From an uncultured Eubacteriales bacterium (GTDB lineage: Bacteria > Bacillota > Clostridia > Oscillospirales > CAG-272), in the NCBI GenBank assembly GCA_910586545.1, contig CAJUIQ010000010.1, forward strand, positions 1 to 54,432: a stretch of 54,432 bases of DNA. The letters run 5' to 3'. Numbering within the stretch: the first letter of the stretch is position 1; each line of letters opens with the position of its first letter. Of this stretch, positions 32,961-42,087 are shown one piece after another. A program made the translations under genes and the position numbers. The notes beneath the pieces were generated by a model that made no database searches, was not told where the DNA came from, and saw only the letters and a list, made by a program, of their open reading frames with translations.

Positions 32961-33903
32961 ATGGCTAAGAAAGAAAAAGAAGTCATAGCGCATGGAGACA
33001 AAACAAGGCTCCAATGGACTTGGCATCTTATGAAGCAGTATAAAATCGGCTATGTGATGATTGCGCCGTATGTACTGTTGTTTACTTTGATAACGGTTAT
33101 CCCAGTTTTTTCCGGTATACTTGTGAGCTTCACAGACTTCAACCTGCTCCAGATGCCGAACTGGGTAGGCCTTGATAACTACATCAATTTGTTTATCAAT
33201 GATGATTTGTTTATCACGGCAGTGAAAAATACTATGATCTTCGCTATTACAGTAGGACCGGGATCTTATATTTTGTCCTTTGTGGTAGCATGGTTTATCA
33301 ATGAGCTGACGCCGAAGGTGCGTGCATTTGTAACATTGATCTTTTATGCGCCTTCCCTCTGTGGTGGTATCTATGTAGTATTCAACTACATCTTTTCCGG
33401 ACTCCTATGGTCTTTTGAACGGTTGGCTAATGAACTGGGGCATTATTGCCACGCCGATTTTGTTCTTCCAAGATGTAAAAATGATTATGCCTACCGTTAT
33501 TTTCATCGCTTTGTGGATGTCATTGGGTACCGCGTTTCTTTCCTTTATCGCAGGTTTCCAGGGACTGGACCGCAGCCAATTGGAAGCGGGTGCTGTGGAT
33601 GGAATTACAAACCGTTGGCAGGAGCTTTGGTATATCACTCTGCCCAGCATGAAGCCGCAGCTTTTGTTCGGCGCTATCATGTCAATCACCAACTCTTTCG
33701 GATTTGGCGCAATTGTGACAACCTTGTGCGGGGGTATTCCTACGGACTATGTAGGGTACACGCTTTCCCACCATTTAAGCGAATATGGTACCACACGGTG
33801 GGAATTTGGATATGCATGTGCGATTTCCATGGTACTTTTCTTCCTGATGATTGGATCAAACATGCTGGTACAGAAGATGCTTTCAAAGGTGGGTAAGAGC
33901 TGA
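32961..33903 (+). pseudogene. MalF-type sugar ABC permease with an internal frameshift
   Basis: First permease of pair A. The N-terminal part is a normal membrane permease (GYVMIAPYVLLFTLITVIPVFSGILVSF) up to FNYIFSG at about 33400. The sequence then continues correctly only in the +1 frame (YGLLNGWLMNWGIIATPILFF ... through the EAA loop LEAGAVDGITNRWQELWYITLP to the end at 33903). The conserved FSGDSYG motif would be restored by two added bases (or one removed) near 33398-33402. Joined, the product is about 314 residues and complete. Cause is either a real mutation, programmed frameshifting or a sequence error. Start 32961 has TTAGGAG; the end overlaps the next gene by one base (TGATG). Confidence 0.8.
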
Positions 33904-34775
33904 TGAAAAAATTAAGAACAAGAAAGCATCGGGTGGTGCTCAGCCGTTCTATTGGCGGGGATTTTGGCGTTACTATTTTCATGCTCCTGTTGGGCGTGGT
34001 TATGTTTTTCCCTATGTACTATCTGATCATTCAATCTTTGAAGCCTTTGGACGAATTGTTTTACTTTCCGCCTAGAATGTATGTTACCAATCCGTCTTTT
34101 GAAAATTTCTCCGATTTATTCAACCTGCTGAACACCTCATGGGTACCATTTTCCCGGTATCTCTTCAATACGGTGTTTATTACGGTGTGCGGAACCTTTG
34201 GGAACTTGATTCTTTCCTCAATGTGTGCATACGCATTGTCTAAGCTCCCATTCCCCGGACATAAATTCACCTTCCAGGTGATTCAGAAATCATTGATGAT
34301 CAACTCGGAAGTTGCACAGCTCATGGTTTTTGTCATTATTTCCAAGTTGGGCATGTTGGACTCCTATTGGGCCATTATTATTCCAGCCCTTGCGACGCCG
34401 CTTGGACTCTATTTGATGAAGCAGTTTATTGATTCCAACGTGTCTACGGAAATTTTGGAGAGTGCGCGACTGGATGGTGCGGGAGAATTTAGGACGTTTT
34501 GGTCTATTGCCATGCCTATGGTAAAACCAGCGTGGCTGACATTGATTATCTACTCCTTCCAGGGACTTTGGAACACTGGACAAAACATTTATATATATAG
34601 TGAGCAGCTAAAAACGCTGAACTTCACAATTAACCAGGTATTGCTCGAAGGTATCGTTCGTTCCGGCGCATCGGCTGCCGCAACTGTTGTTATGATGATT
34701 GTGCCCATCGTGGTGTTTGTTATTTCGCAAAGCAGAATCATCGAGACAATGGGTTCGAGCGGTATGAAAGACTAA
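33903..34775 (+). CDS. MalG-type carbohydrate ABC transporter permease (pair A)
   Basis: A 290-residue permease with six membrane helices. Typical N-terminal FMLLLGVVMFFPMYYLIIQSLKPLDE, the six-helix core, and the ATPase-docking EAA loop ESARLDGAGEFRTFWSIAMPMVKP (about residue 190). It partners the frameshifted permease just upstream; ATG 33903 overlaps that stop, so translation depends on ribosomes finishing the correct frame. The pair would form the channel for the large binding protein. No ATPase gene is in the operon. Confidence 0.88.
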   Translation: MKKLRTRKHRVVLSRSIGGDFGVTIFMLLLGVVMFFPMYYLIIQSLKPLDELFYFPPRMYVTNPSFENFSDLFNLLNTSWVPFSRYLFNTVFITVCGTFGNLILSSMCAYALSKLPFPGHKFTFQVIQKSLMINSEVAQLMVFVIISKLGMLDSYWAIIIPALATPLGLYLMKQFIDSNVSTEILESARLDGAGEFRTFWSIAMPMVKPAWLTLIIYSFQGLWNTGQNIYIYSEQLKTLNFTINQVLLEGIVRSGASAAATVVMMIVPIVVFVISQSRIIETMGSSGMKD

Positions 34776-34785
34776 GGAGGTATTT

Positions 34786-36921
34786 ATGAAAAAATCGATA
34801 AAAATACTCCTGGTCCTGATGGCATTGTTGTGCGTGCTGCCTGCGACTGCATCTGCTGCGACGCCGTATACGACCTATACATATTCCTCTAGCGGGTTTG
34901 TTCTGTATTCCCCAGACGCATATGTGCCGGATGAAGTCGTAGATGCTGCTTTTATGGGAACGGACGCTTTTGGTAATTCCGTTACCCTGGAAGATCCTCG
35001 AGATCTGGAAGTGGACGAAGACGGAAACGTATATATTGTGGATGGAAAGCAAAACGCCATTTATGTACTGGATAAATATTATAAAAGCAAATTTGCCATC
35101 CGTTCTTTTGTAAACGAGCAGGGCGTTCCTGACAATTTCTCCGGTGTATCCGGCGTGTTTGTTACTGCTGATTTTATTTATGCCTGTGATTCGGAAAACA
35201 GTCGTATTGTCATTTTTGACCGGGATGGAAACTTTGTAAAAACGGTCGGCAAGCCGCAGAGCTCTCTGATAGCGGAAAATGCGATTTATCGTCCGGTAGC
35301 AGTGGCGGTAGACGAGTACGGCAGAATGTTTGTGGTATCCTCCACTACATTTGAAGGTATTATCGTCATGGGCGACAACGGAGAATTCTATGGATATATC
35401 GGCGCACAGAAAACCACACTTTCAGGCTGGCAGGCTTTTTGGAGGAAATGGGGTAAGAATGACGAGGAAACCATCGTTTCTACGGAATATAATAATATTA
35501 CCATTGACGAGAACAACTTCCTGTATGTAACAACCTCCTCGATTGATGAAGATACACAGCAGCAGCAAATTAGCAATAAAAGCAAGGCGGGTACCTATGC
35601 TCCTGTTAAAAAGCTGAATGTGTCCGGTACGGATATTATGCGTAGAAACGGATTTTATCCCCCCTCTGGTGAAGTAAAAGTATCCACGTCGGAAACCAGC
35701 GCAATTAAAGGCGCTTCTGTAATTATCGACGCCGCTGTAGGGCCGCAGGGAACTTGGTCTATTATTGACGAAAAGCGTTCCAAGGTATTTACGTACGATG
35801 ATGAAGGAAACTTGTTATTTGCTTTTGGTGATAACGGAAACCAATTAGGGTCTATTGGCAGCATTGAGGCCGTTGTATATCAGGGTGATAAAATGCTTCT
35901 TTTGGATAAGGTAAATATGAGCTTTACTGTGTACAGACGGACAGAGTATGGCGATATTTTGATCAATGCCCTGAAAAACCAAAACGAGCGCAATTATGAT
36001 GCGGAAATCAGTGACTGGCGAGAAATTCTCAAACGGAACAACAACTTTGATGTGGCATATGTAGGTATTGCAAAAGCCCTATATCGGGAAGGAAGCTTTG
36101 AGGACGCTATGGATTATTATCAGGCGGCCTATGATAGAGGCGGATATTCCGATTCTTACAAAGAAATTCGAAAAGACTGGATTTCCAAATTCTTTATCCT
36201 GATTCCGGTGGTTGTGATTTTCATCGCAGTCCTGGTAGTGAAATTTTTTGGATATGCGGCAAAACGAAACCGACTTGCCGCAATGAAGGTAGGACAGAAA
36301 AATATCCGCGAAGAGCTACTGTATGCCTTCCATATACTTTTCCATCCCTTTGATGGATTCTGGGATTTGAAACACGAAAAACGAGGCAGTGTACGCAGTG
36401 CATTCGTAATTTTGGTTATAACAGTTCTCGCGTTCTTCTATCAGACTGTGGGTACAGGATATATTTTTGGCGGACAGGACGCAAATACAGCTAATATCTT
36501 TATGACGCTGGTTTCAGTGGTTCTGCCATTGCTTCTGTGGGTAGTTGCAAACTGGTGTCTCACTACTTTGTTTGACGGAGAAGGTAGCTTTTCCGATGTG
36601 TTTACAGCAAGCTGCTACGCACTGGTTCCTCTGCCGCTGTTGCTTATCCCAAGTACGTTGCTTTCTAATATATTGGTGTCAGAAGAAGGAAGCTTTATTT
36701 CCATTATTAACACCATTGCGTTCTTATGGGTGGGTATTTTGATTTTCTTCGGCATGATGATTACCCACGATTATTCCTTTGGAAAGAGTGTGTTGATTGC
36801 AGCTGTAACGATTGTCGGCATGATATTCATTATGTTTATCGCAGTGCTGTTCTCCACGCTGATCACCAAAATTATTAGCTTCATCTTTAGTATTGTGGAT
36901 GAACTACAATATAGGATGTAG
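34786..36921 (+). CDS. Signal peptide, NHL propeller, TPR and YIP1-domain membrane protein
   Basis: A 711-residue protein of mixed architecture. Signal peptide about 1-24 (PATASAATPY). An extracellular NHL-type beta-propeller follows (about 50-390; repeats such as DLEVDEDGNVYIVD, VAVAVDEYGRMFVVS, AFGDNGNQLGSIG), then a TPR-like helical pair (about 405-460, VAYVGIAKALYREGSFEDAMDYYQAAYD) and a membrane helix (about 475-497). A basic cytoplasmic stretch and a YIP1-type domain with five hydrophobic helices (to the C terminus) complete it. Function unknown; the layout suggests an envelope scaffold that senses or organises the transporter. GGAGG precedes ATG 34786. Confidence 0.75.
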   Translation: MKKSIKILLVLMALLCVLPATASAATPYTTYTYSSSGFVLYSPDAYVPDEVVDAAFMGTDAFGNSVTLEDPRDLEVDEDGNVYIVDGKQNAIYVLDKYYKSKFAIRSFVNEQGVPDNFSGVSGVFVTADFIYACDSENSRIVIFDRDGNFVKTVGKPQSSLIAENAIYRPVAVAVDEYGRMFVVSSTTFEGIIVMGDNGEFYGYIGAQKTTLSGWQAFWRKWGKNDEETIVSTEYNNITIDENNFLYVTTSSIDEDTQQQQISNKSKAGTYAPVKKLNVSGTDIMRRNGFYPPSGEVKVSTSETSAIKGASVIIDAAVGPQGTWSIIDEKRSKVFTYDDEGNLLFAFGDNGNQLGSIGSIEAVVYQGDKMLLLDKVNMSFTVYRRTEYGDILINALKNQNERNYDAEISDWREILKRNNNFDVAYVGIAKALYREGSFEDAMDYYQAAYDRGGYSDSYKEIRKDWISKFFILIPVVVIFIAVLVVKFFGYAAKRNRLAAMKVGQKNIREELLYAFHILFHPFDGFWDLKHEKRGSVRSAFVILVITVLAFFYQTVGTGYIFGGQDANTANIFMTLVSVVLPLLLWVVANWCLTTLFDGEGSFSDVFTASCYALVPLPLLLIPSTLLSNILVSEEGSFISIINTIAFLWVGILIFFGMMITHDYSFGKSVLIAAVTIVGMIFIMFIAVLFSTLITKIISFIFSIVDELQYRM

Positions 36922-36941
36922 GGAAGGAGGTAATAAAGAAA

Positions 36942-39905
36942 ATGAAAAGAATATTATCTGTCTTCCTGTCCCTTATCACAGTTTTTGGCGCTGTCGTCGT
37001 AACAGGATATACATCCGTAATTGATACTGCCGCAGCATATGAAGATAAGGTGGATGAAGAGGGAAATCCTGTCATTAACTATATTACAAAAGCATATACC
37101 TCACCCGAGGCAAAGCTGAGGGATATGGTGCTTGCTAGAGAGCAGGGCGATTATCAACTGTGGATAGAAGAATTCACAGGTGAAGTTGCCTTTGTCGATA
37201 CCAAAACAGGCGATACTTTATTCTCCAATCCGTATGATGTGGCTGCTGGTTATAACTGGGCGTCTGCATCTACAAAGGAAAGATTGCTGTCTCAGCTGGC
37301 AATAACATACGAAGAAAACAGCGTGGAAAAAACCATGTATTCCTACAAGGAAGCCGCGCTGCGAGGGCAGATCAACTTTAAAAATATTAAAAATGGTCTG
37401 CGTGTGGAATATACGGTAGGAGAATTGATGACTACTCGTCTGGTTCCCCGTATGATTTCCAAGACTCGTTTCGAATCTATGATCCTGGATAAAATCCCGG
37501 AAGGGATATATAAAGAAAAGCTGCTGTCTTTCTACACCCTTTATGATACCTCCGACGTCAGCCTGACAGAGCGCAACGTAAAGGAAATCCAAGCAGCCTT
37601 CCCGATTACTAAGCAATTTGCGGTATATATTTGTGATGTCGAAATCGTATCTAAAGAATTAGAAGATTTGGAAACCATCATTAAGGCATACTGTCCTACC
37701 TATACTTTTGAGGAAATGGATCAGGACCATGCAGATTGTGACTATACCAATACAGATAAGGCGCCAGCTAACTTTAAAATGGCGATTGAGTACACTTTTA
37801 CAGATACGGGAATACAAGCTCGTCTTCCTGCAAACGGTATTCAATTTGACGAGGCCAACTTTGTTTTGAAATCAATTACCATGCTTCCCTTTATGGGATG
37901 TGGTAGTTCTCAAAATACTGGATATACCTTTATTCCGGACGGTTCGGGAACGCTGATTCGATTTGAAGATGTGTTTGGTACAAACTATAATGTTGCCGGA
38001 CAAATGTACGGTGCAGATTATGCGTACCATACAATTTCCGGTCAGCACTCCGAAACTATGCGGATGCCTGTGTTCGGTGTAGTGGAAGACAAATCAGGTG
38101 CGGATGAAGGGGCGACAAATCCTGGGCAGGCCAGTGATGAACTTGACTCCTACAGTAGAGGCTATCTTGCTATTATCTCCGACGGAGATTCCATGGCGAA
38201 CCTCATGAGTGAGCATGGCGGTAAACTGCACAGCTATAACAATGTTTATGCAAGCTTTAATCCCCGTCCTTCCGACACATACAATTTGGCGGATTCTATT
38301 TCCGTAGGAACCAACGCATCCTGGACGGTAACTACAGATCGGAAGTATTCCGGTTCCTATACCATCAACTATGTGCTTCTAACAGATGAAGCCAAAGCCT
38401 CAGCGGCAGGTAAAGATAAATTTTACGAGCCGTCCTACGTGGGAATGGCAGCCGCATATCGAGACTATCTGGAAGATAACGAAATTATCACTCCATTGGG
38501 CGCAGACGATATTGCAGAGGATTTGCCTCTTTATCTGGAGACCTTTGGTTCTATTAAAACGACAGAGCGTGTGTTGTCTTTCCCTGTAACGGTAGATACT
38601 GCGCTGACAACCTTCGACGACATAGAAACAATTTATGAAGAGCTTTCAGAGGAAGGTGTTTCTAACATTAACTTCCGCCTGACAGGAAGCTATAATGGCG
38701 GCCTTGACAATACCTATCCCTCGAAACTGTCTTGGGTGAAAGAGCTAGGCGGTAAATCAGGATTTAAAAAATTGCTGGCTAGCAGCAAGGAAAAGGACTT
38801 TGGTGTTTATCCTGACTTTGACTTTGCGTATATGAAGAGCGAAGATTGGTTTGATGGTGTCTGGGAGAAACGAGATCTTGTCAAGTCTATCGACGACCGG
38901 TATATGTCCAAGCGTGAATATGATGCTGCAATGCAGAGCTTTGAATCAGATTATGCGTTGGCAATATCCTCGTCTGTATATGACTACTTCTATGATAAGT
39001 TTGATAAAGACTATAGTAAATACGATCCCGCGTCCATTTCTGTTTCTACTCTTGGAAAAGATCTGAACTCCGACTTTGACGAAGATGAACCATATAACCG
39101 GGAAGACTCTAAGAAATTTACTACGCAATTGCTAGAGAAACTTTCTGAAAAATATGATGTTATGTTAGACGGTGGAAACGCATATGTACTTCCGTATGCC
39201 GATCATATTTTGGATATTCCCACGGAGTCCAGCAATTTCCTGCGGGCCAGCGAATCGGTTCCTTTTGTGTCCATGGTGCTTCACGGTTATGTAAACTATA
39301 CAGGGGGCGCGCTGAACATGGAGGGCGATGTGCAGTATTCCCTGCTTAAAGCAATTGAAAACGGCGCAAGTCTGTACTTTGTTTTGAGCTATCAAAATAC
39401 CAATGCCCTGAAAGAATCGGATACATACAACAAGTTTTACTCGGTTGCTTATGATGTCTGGAAGGACGATATGATCAAATATTATGATATCGTCAATGAG
39501 GCGCTGCGGGATTTGCAGACTACACAGATTGTGGACCATGCGTTTATGGATGCTTTTCGTATTGTAGAGAAGGATGAAACAGAAGATGTTTCTTCCGTAG
39601 ATAAGGAAAGCGAAGCGAAAAAAGCTGCTGAAGAAGAAAGGCTAAGACTGCGTGCAGAGCTGGAAGCCCAGAGAACTGGCGGAACACCCAATTACTCTGG
39701 CTCTAGCAGTGGCAGCACTTCCAGCGGATCTTCCTCCGGGGCAGACACGCAGAGATACGAAACGGTCACCGGATCTGTAGTGCGTGTAGAATATGATAAC
39801 GGCACAAACTTCATCATTAACTATAATTCATACGACGTTACTGTAGAATACGGCGGAGAAACTTACGAAGTGGAAGCGCTGAATTTCGTCAGAATCGACG
39901 GGTAA
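36942..39905 (+). CDS. DUF5696-type secreted protein, possible glycoside hydrolase
   Basis: A 987-residue exported protein. Signal sequence about 1-30, no lipobox. The N-terminal half looks like beta-rich modules (LWIEEFTGEVAFVDTKTGDTLFSNPYD; YTFIPDGSGTLIRFED at about 325). From about 525 to 880 alternating strand and helix segments (LPLYLETFGSI, NINFRLTGSYNGGLDNT, FGVYPDFDFAYM, YDVMLDGGNAYVLPYAD, FVSMVLHGYVNYTGG) resemble a TIM-barrel glycosidase, with several Asp/Glu at strand ends. An Ala/Glu-rich helix and a Ser/Gly linker lead to a small C-terminal beta domain. I recall this family beside such permeases and YIP1 genes, without a proven activity. GGAGG precedes ATG 36942. Confidence 0.65.
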   Translation: MKRILSVFLSLITVFGAVVVTGYTSVIDTAAAYEDKVDEEGNPVINYITKAYTSPEAKLRDMVLAREQGDYQLWIEEFTGEVAFVDTKTGDTLFSNPYDVAAGYNWASASTKERLLSQLAITYEENSVEKTMYSYKEAALRGQINFKNIKNGLRVEYTVGELMTTRLVPRMISKTRFESMILDKIPEGIYKEKLLSFYTLYDTSDVSLTERNVKEIQAAFPITKQFAVYICDVEIVSKELEDLETIIKAYCPTYTFEEMDQDHADCDYTNTDKAPANFKMAIEYTFTDTGIQARLPANGIQFDEANFVLKSITMLPFMGCGSSQNTGYTFIPDGSGTLIRFEDVFGTNYNVAGQMYGADYAYHTISGQHSETMRMPVFGVVEDKSGADEGATNPGQASDELDSYSRGYLAIISDGDSMANLMSEHGGKLHSYNNVYASFNPRPSDTYNLADSISVGTNASWTVTTDRKYSGSYTINYVLLTDEAKASAAGKDKFYEPSYVGMAAAYRDYLEDNEIITPLGADDIAEDLPLYLETFGSIKTTERVLSFPVTVDTALTTFDDIETIYEELSEEGVSNINFRLTGSYNGGLDNTYPSKLSWVKELGGKSGFKKLLASSKEKDFGVYPDFDFAYMKSEDWFDGVWEKRDLVKSIDDRYMSKREYDAAMQSFESDYALAISSSVYDYFYDKFDKDYSKYDPASISVSTLGKDLNSDFDEDEPYNREDSKKFTTQLLEKLSEKYDVMLDGGNAYVLPYADHILDIPTESSNFLRASESVPFVSMVLHGYVNYTGGALNMEGDVQYSLLKAIENGASLYFVLSYQNTNALKESDTYNKFYSVAYDVWKDDMIKYYDIVNEALRDLQTTQIVDHAFMDAFRIVEKDETEDVSSVDKESEAKKAAEEERLRLRAELEAQRTGGTPNYSGSSSGSTSSGSSSGADTQRYETVTGSVVRVEYDNGTNFIINYNSYDVTVEYGGETYEVEALNFVRIDG

Positions 39906-39920
39906 GGGAAGGAGGATAAT

Positions 39921-40910
39921 ATGGCTTTTTTGAAAAAAACAAAGACCGGCAAGCAGGAGCTTGGCGTTGTAAAAGAGAGAAAACGCGGCGCTAGCCTGCA
40001 GGCAAAGAAATCAAGAGCCGGCTGGTTGTTTATTGCTCCATTTCTGCTAGGCTTCCTTCTGATTTATATCCCGATTATTTTTGATTCTATTAAGTATAGC
40101 TTCCATGAGATCGATATTATCACCGGAGGCGGCTTTGAACTGGTGTGGGTAGGTCTTGGCAACTATCAGGCGGCGCTGAGCGATGCAAAGTTTGTAGAAA
40201 CATTGTGGACGGGTCTTGGCGGCTTGATTGTAGAGATTCCAGCAATTCTTCTATTTTCTCTGTTTATTGCCCTTTTGCTTAACCAGAAAATGGCAGGTCG
40301 AGCAGCGTTTCGTGCGATTTTCTTCATTCCTGTTCTGCTTACCACTGGACTGATTGCAGACATTGATGCCGGCAATATGCTGGGTGATTATATGGGCTCT
40401 GATTCCAGCGGTATTGATACGGGAGGCGCCGGAGGATCCGGTGTTGCTGAAATTCTATCTGCGACGGATCTGCAAAACCTTTTTAACAACATGATTGTAG
40501 GTAGCGAATTAGCTGCAAATGTCACCAAATTGGTTAACAACATTTTTGATATTGTTAACCGCTCCGGTGTGCAGATGCTGATTTTCCTGGCGGGTCTGCA
40601 GGGAATTTCCCCGGCGATTTACGAGTCCTGTGAAATTGAGGGTGCTTCGTCGTGGGAAACCTTCTGGAAAATTACCCTGCCGATTATTTCCCCTATGATT
40701 TTGGTAAATGCCATATATACGGTTATTGATTCGTTTACATCGGGGAATAACTCCGTCATGGCTTATGTTAATGAGCTATATAAAACGGCGGGCGATGGTA
40801 ATGTAATCAGTTCTGCGATGGCATGGATGTACTTCTTGCTTGTAATGCTTGTTGTAGCGGCTGTTGCGGGAATTATTAGTTTGTTTGTGTTTTACCAGAG
40901 GAAAGACTAA
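39921..40910 (+). CDS. MalF-type sugar ABC transporter permease with enlarged loop (pair B)
   Basis: A 329-residue permease: basic cytoplasmic N terminus, six helices (first GWLFIAPFLLGFLLIYIPIIFDSI), and the EAA loop YESCEIEGASSWETFWKITLP (about residue 235). Between the third and fourth helices it carries about 70 extra residues, rich in Gly/Ser/Asp then helical (DYMGSDSSGIDTGGAGGSG...VTKLVNNIFDIVNRS). This recalls the position of the P2 loop in E. coli MalF, which contacts the binding protein, so it may dock a partner outside the membrane. Fifteen bases after the DUF5696 gene, with GGAGG upstream. Confidence 0.87.
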   Translation: MAFLKKTKTGKQELGVVKERKRGASLQAKKSRAGWLFIAPFLLGFLLIYIPIIFDSIKYSFHEIDIITGGGFELVWVGLGNYQAALSDAKFVETLWTGLGGLIVEIPAILLFSLFIALLLNQKMAGRAAFRAIFFIPVLLTTGLIADIDAGNMLGDYMGSDSSGIDTGGAGGSGVAEILSATDLQNLFNNMIVGSELAANVTKLVNNIFDIVNRSGVQMLIFLAGLQGISPAIYESCEIEGASSWETFWKITLPIISPMILVNAIYTVIDSFTSGNNSVMAYVNELYKTAGDGNVISSAMAWMYFLLVMLVVAAVAGIISLFVFYQRKD

Positions 40911-40928
40911 GAAAGGAGGATTGTGCAA

Positions 40929-41984
40929 ATGACAAATCAAGCCCCAAGCGCTCCCAAAATAAAAAAAGAGAGCAAAAATAAAATCCGCGTCGAGTTTGAT
41001 CGCACACCTCTTCTCGAACGGCTCAGATCAAAGTTTCTGTCTTTGTATTTCCTCAAGCGAGTGGTCTGGTATCTGTTCCGGTTCCTACTGCTCCTTGGCG
41101 TGTGTTATGTAATTTTGTTCCCGTTTTATTCTAAGATTGCATCCTCCTTTATGAGTCCGGAAGACTTTGTGGATGTAACGGTGCGTCTGATTCCTAAATA
41201 TCCAACATTGGATATTTATAAGGCAATCATCATGGAAAACGGATATTTGTCAGCATTGTTGAATACCTTTATTCTTGCTGGTTCCTGCGCCCTAATTCAG
41301 ACTTTTGTTTGTTGTCTGGTTGGCTATGGATTTGCCAAGTTTAAGTTTAAATTTAACAACCTGCTGTTCCTGCTTGTAATCTTCACCATGATTGTGCCCC
41401 ATTCCACACTGCAGCTATCCATGTTTATGGAGTTCCGATATTTTGATATTTTGGGAATTCTAAACTTACTTGGCGGCGGCGTGGTAGACTGGTTGAGGCT
41501 TCTGGAGAATCCTTCCCTTAACCTAATCAATACGTATTGGCCGCTGTGGATTATGTCCGCAACAGCCTTGGCCTTCAAGAACGGCTTATATATCTTTATG
41601 ATGCGGCAGTTCTTCAAGGGCGTGCCGGATGAATTGGAAGAATCTGCATATGTAGACGGCGCCGGTGTGTTCCGTACTTTCATTCAGATCATTATTCCTC
41701 TGTCCGTTCCTATGATGATCACGGTGTTTATGTTTGCTTTCTCTTGGCAGTGGACCGACAACTTCTATACAGATTTGTTCTATACCACTGCAGGTCCTAC
41801 GCTGATGCCAGATATTGTAGCGATTCCTACATCGTTAAATATTACATCTGCTGCGGCGGGCATGTACAACACAGCGATTACAAATACTTGTGGTATCCTT
41901 ATTCTGCTTCCCTTGCTGTTGATTTATGTTTTTGCACAAAAATATATTATCCAGGGTATTGAGCGGTCCGGTATTACAGGCTAA
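40929..41984 (+). CDS. MalG-type carbohydrate ABC transporter permease (pair B)
   Basis: A 351-residue permease; ATG 40929 is chosen because GGAGGA ends eight bases upstream (an in-frame GTG at 40923 is too close). It has a long basic N terminus, six helices (CYVILFPFYSKIASSFMSPEDF starts the core) and the EAA loop ELEESAYVDGAGVFRTFIQIIIPLSVP (about residue 240). It carries an extra segment before the conserved NTYWPLWIMSA stretch (ILNLLGGGVVDWLRLLENPSLNL), longer than in ordinary MalG relatives. It is the last gene of the operon, followed by a terminator. Confidence 0.87.
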   Translation: MTNQAPSAPKIKKESKNKIRVEFDRTPLLERLRSKFLSLYFLKRVVWYLFRFLLLLGVCYVILFPFYSKIASSFMSPEDFVDVTVRLIPKYPTLDIYKAIIMENGYLSALLNTFILAGSCALIQTFVCCLVGYGFAKFKFKFNNLLFLLVIFTMIVPHSTLQLSMFMEFRYFDILGILNLLGGGVVDWLRLLENPSLNLINTYWPLWIMSATALAFKNGLYIFMMRQFFKGVPDELEESAYVDGAGVFRTFIQIIIPLSVPMMITVFMFAFSWQWTDNFYTDLFYTTAGPTLMPDIVAIPTSLNITSAAAGMYNTAITNTCGILILLPLLLIYVFAQKYIIQGIERSGITG

Positions 41985-41990
41985 CAAAAG

Positions 41991-42025
41991 AAAAAAGCGT
42001 CGATGGGAAACCTCGGCGCTTTTTT
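41991..42025 (+). terminator. Terminator of the glycan operon
   Basis: AAAAAAGCG(T)CGA / TCG(G)CGCTTTTTT hairpin with loop TGGGAAACC, seven bases after the last permease stop. Confidence 0.88.
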
Positions 42026-42087
42026 AGTCTCGAGAACAAATCAGGAAAGGGGCAGATTGTGCAGGATGGCAAAGAATGGAGGTGTTT

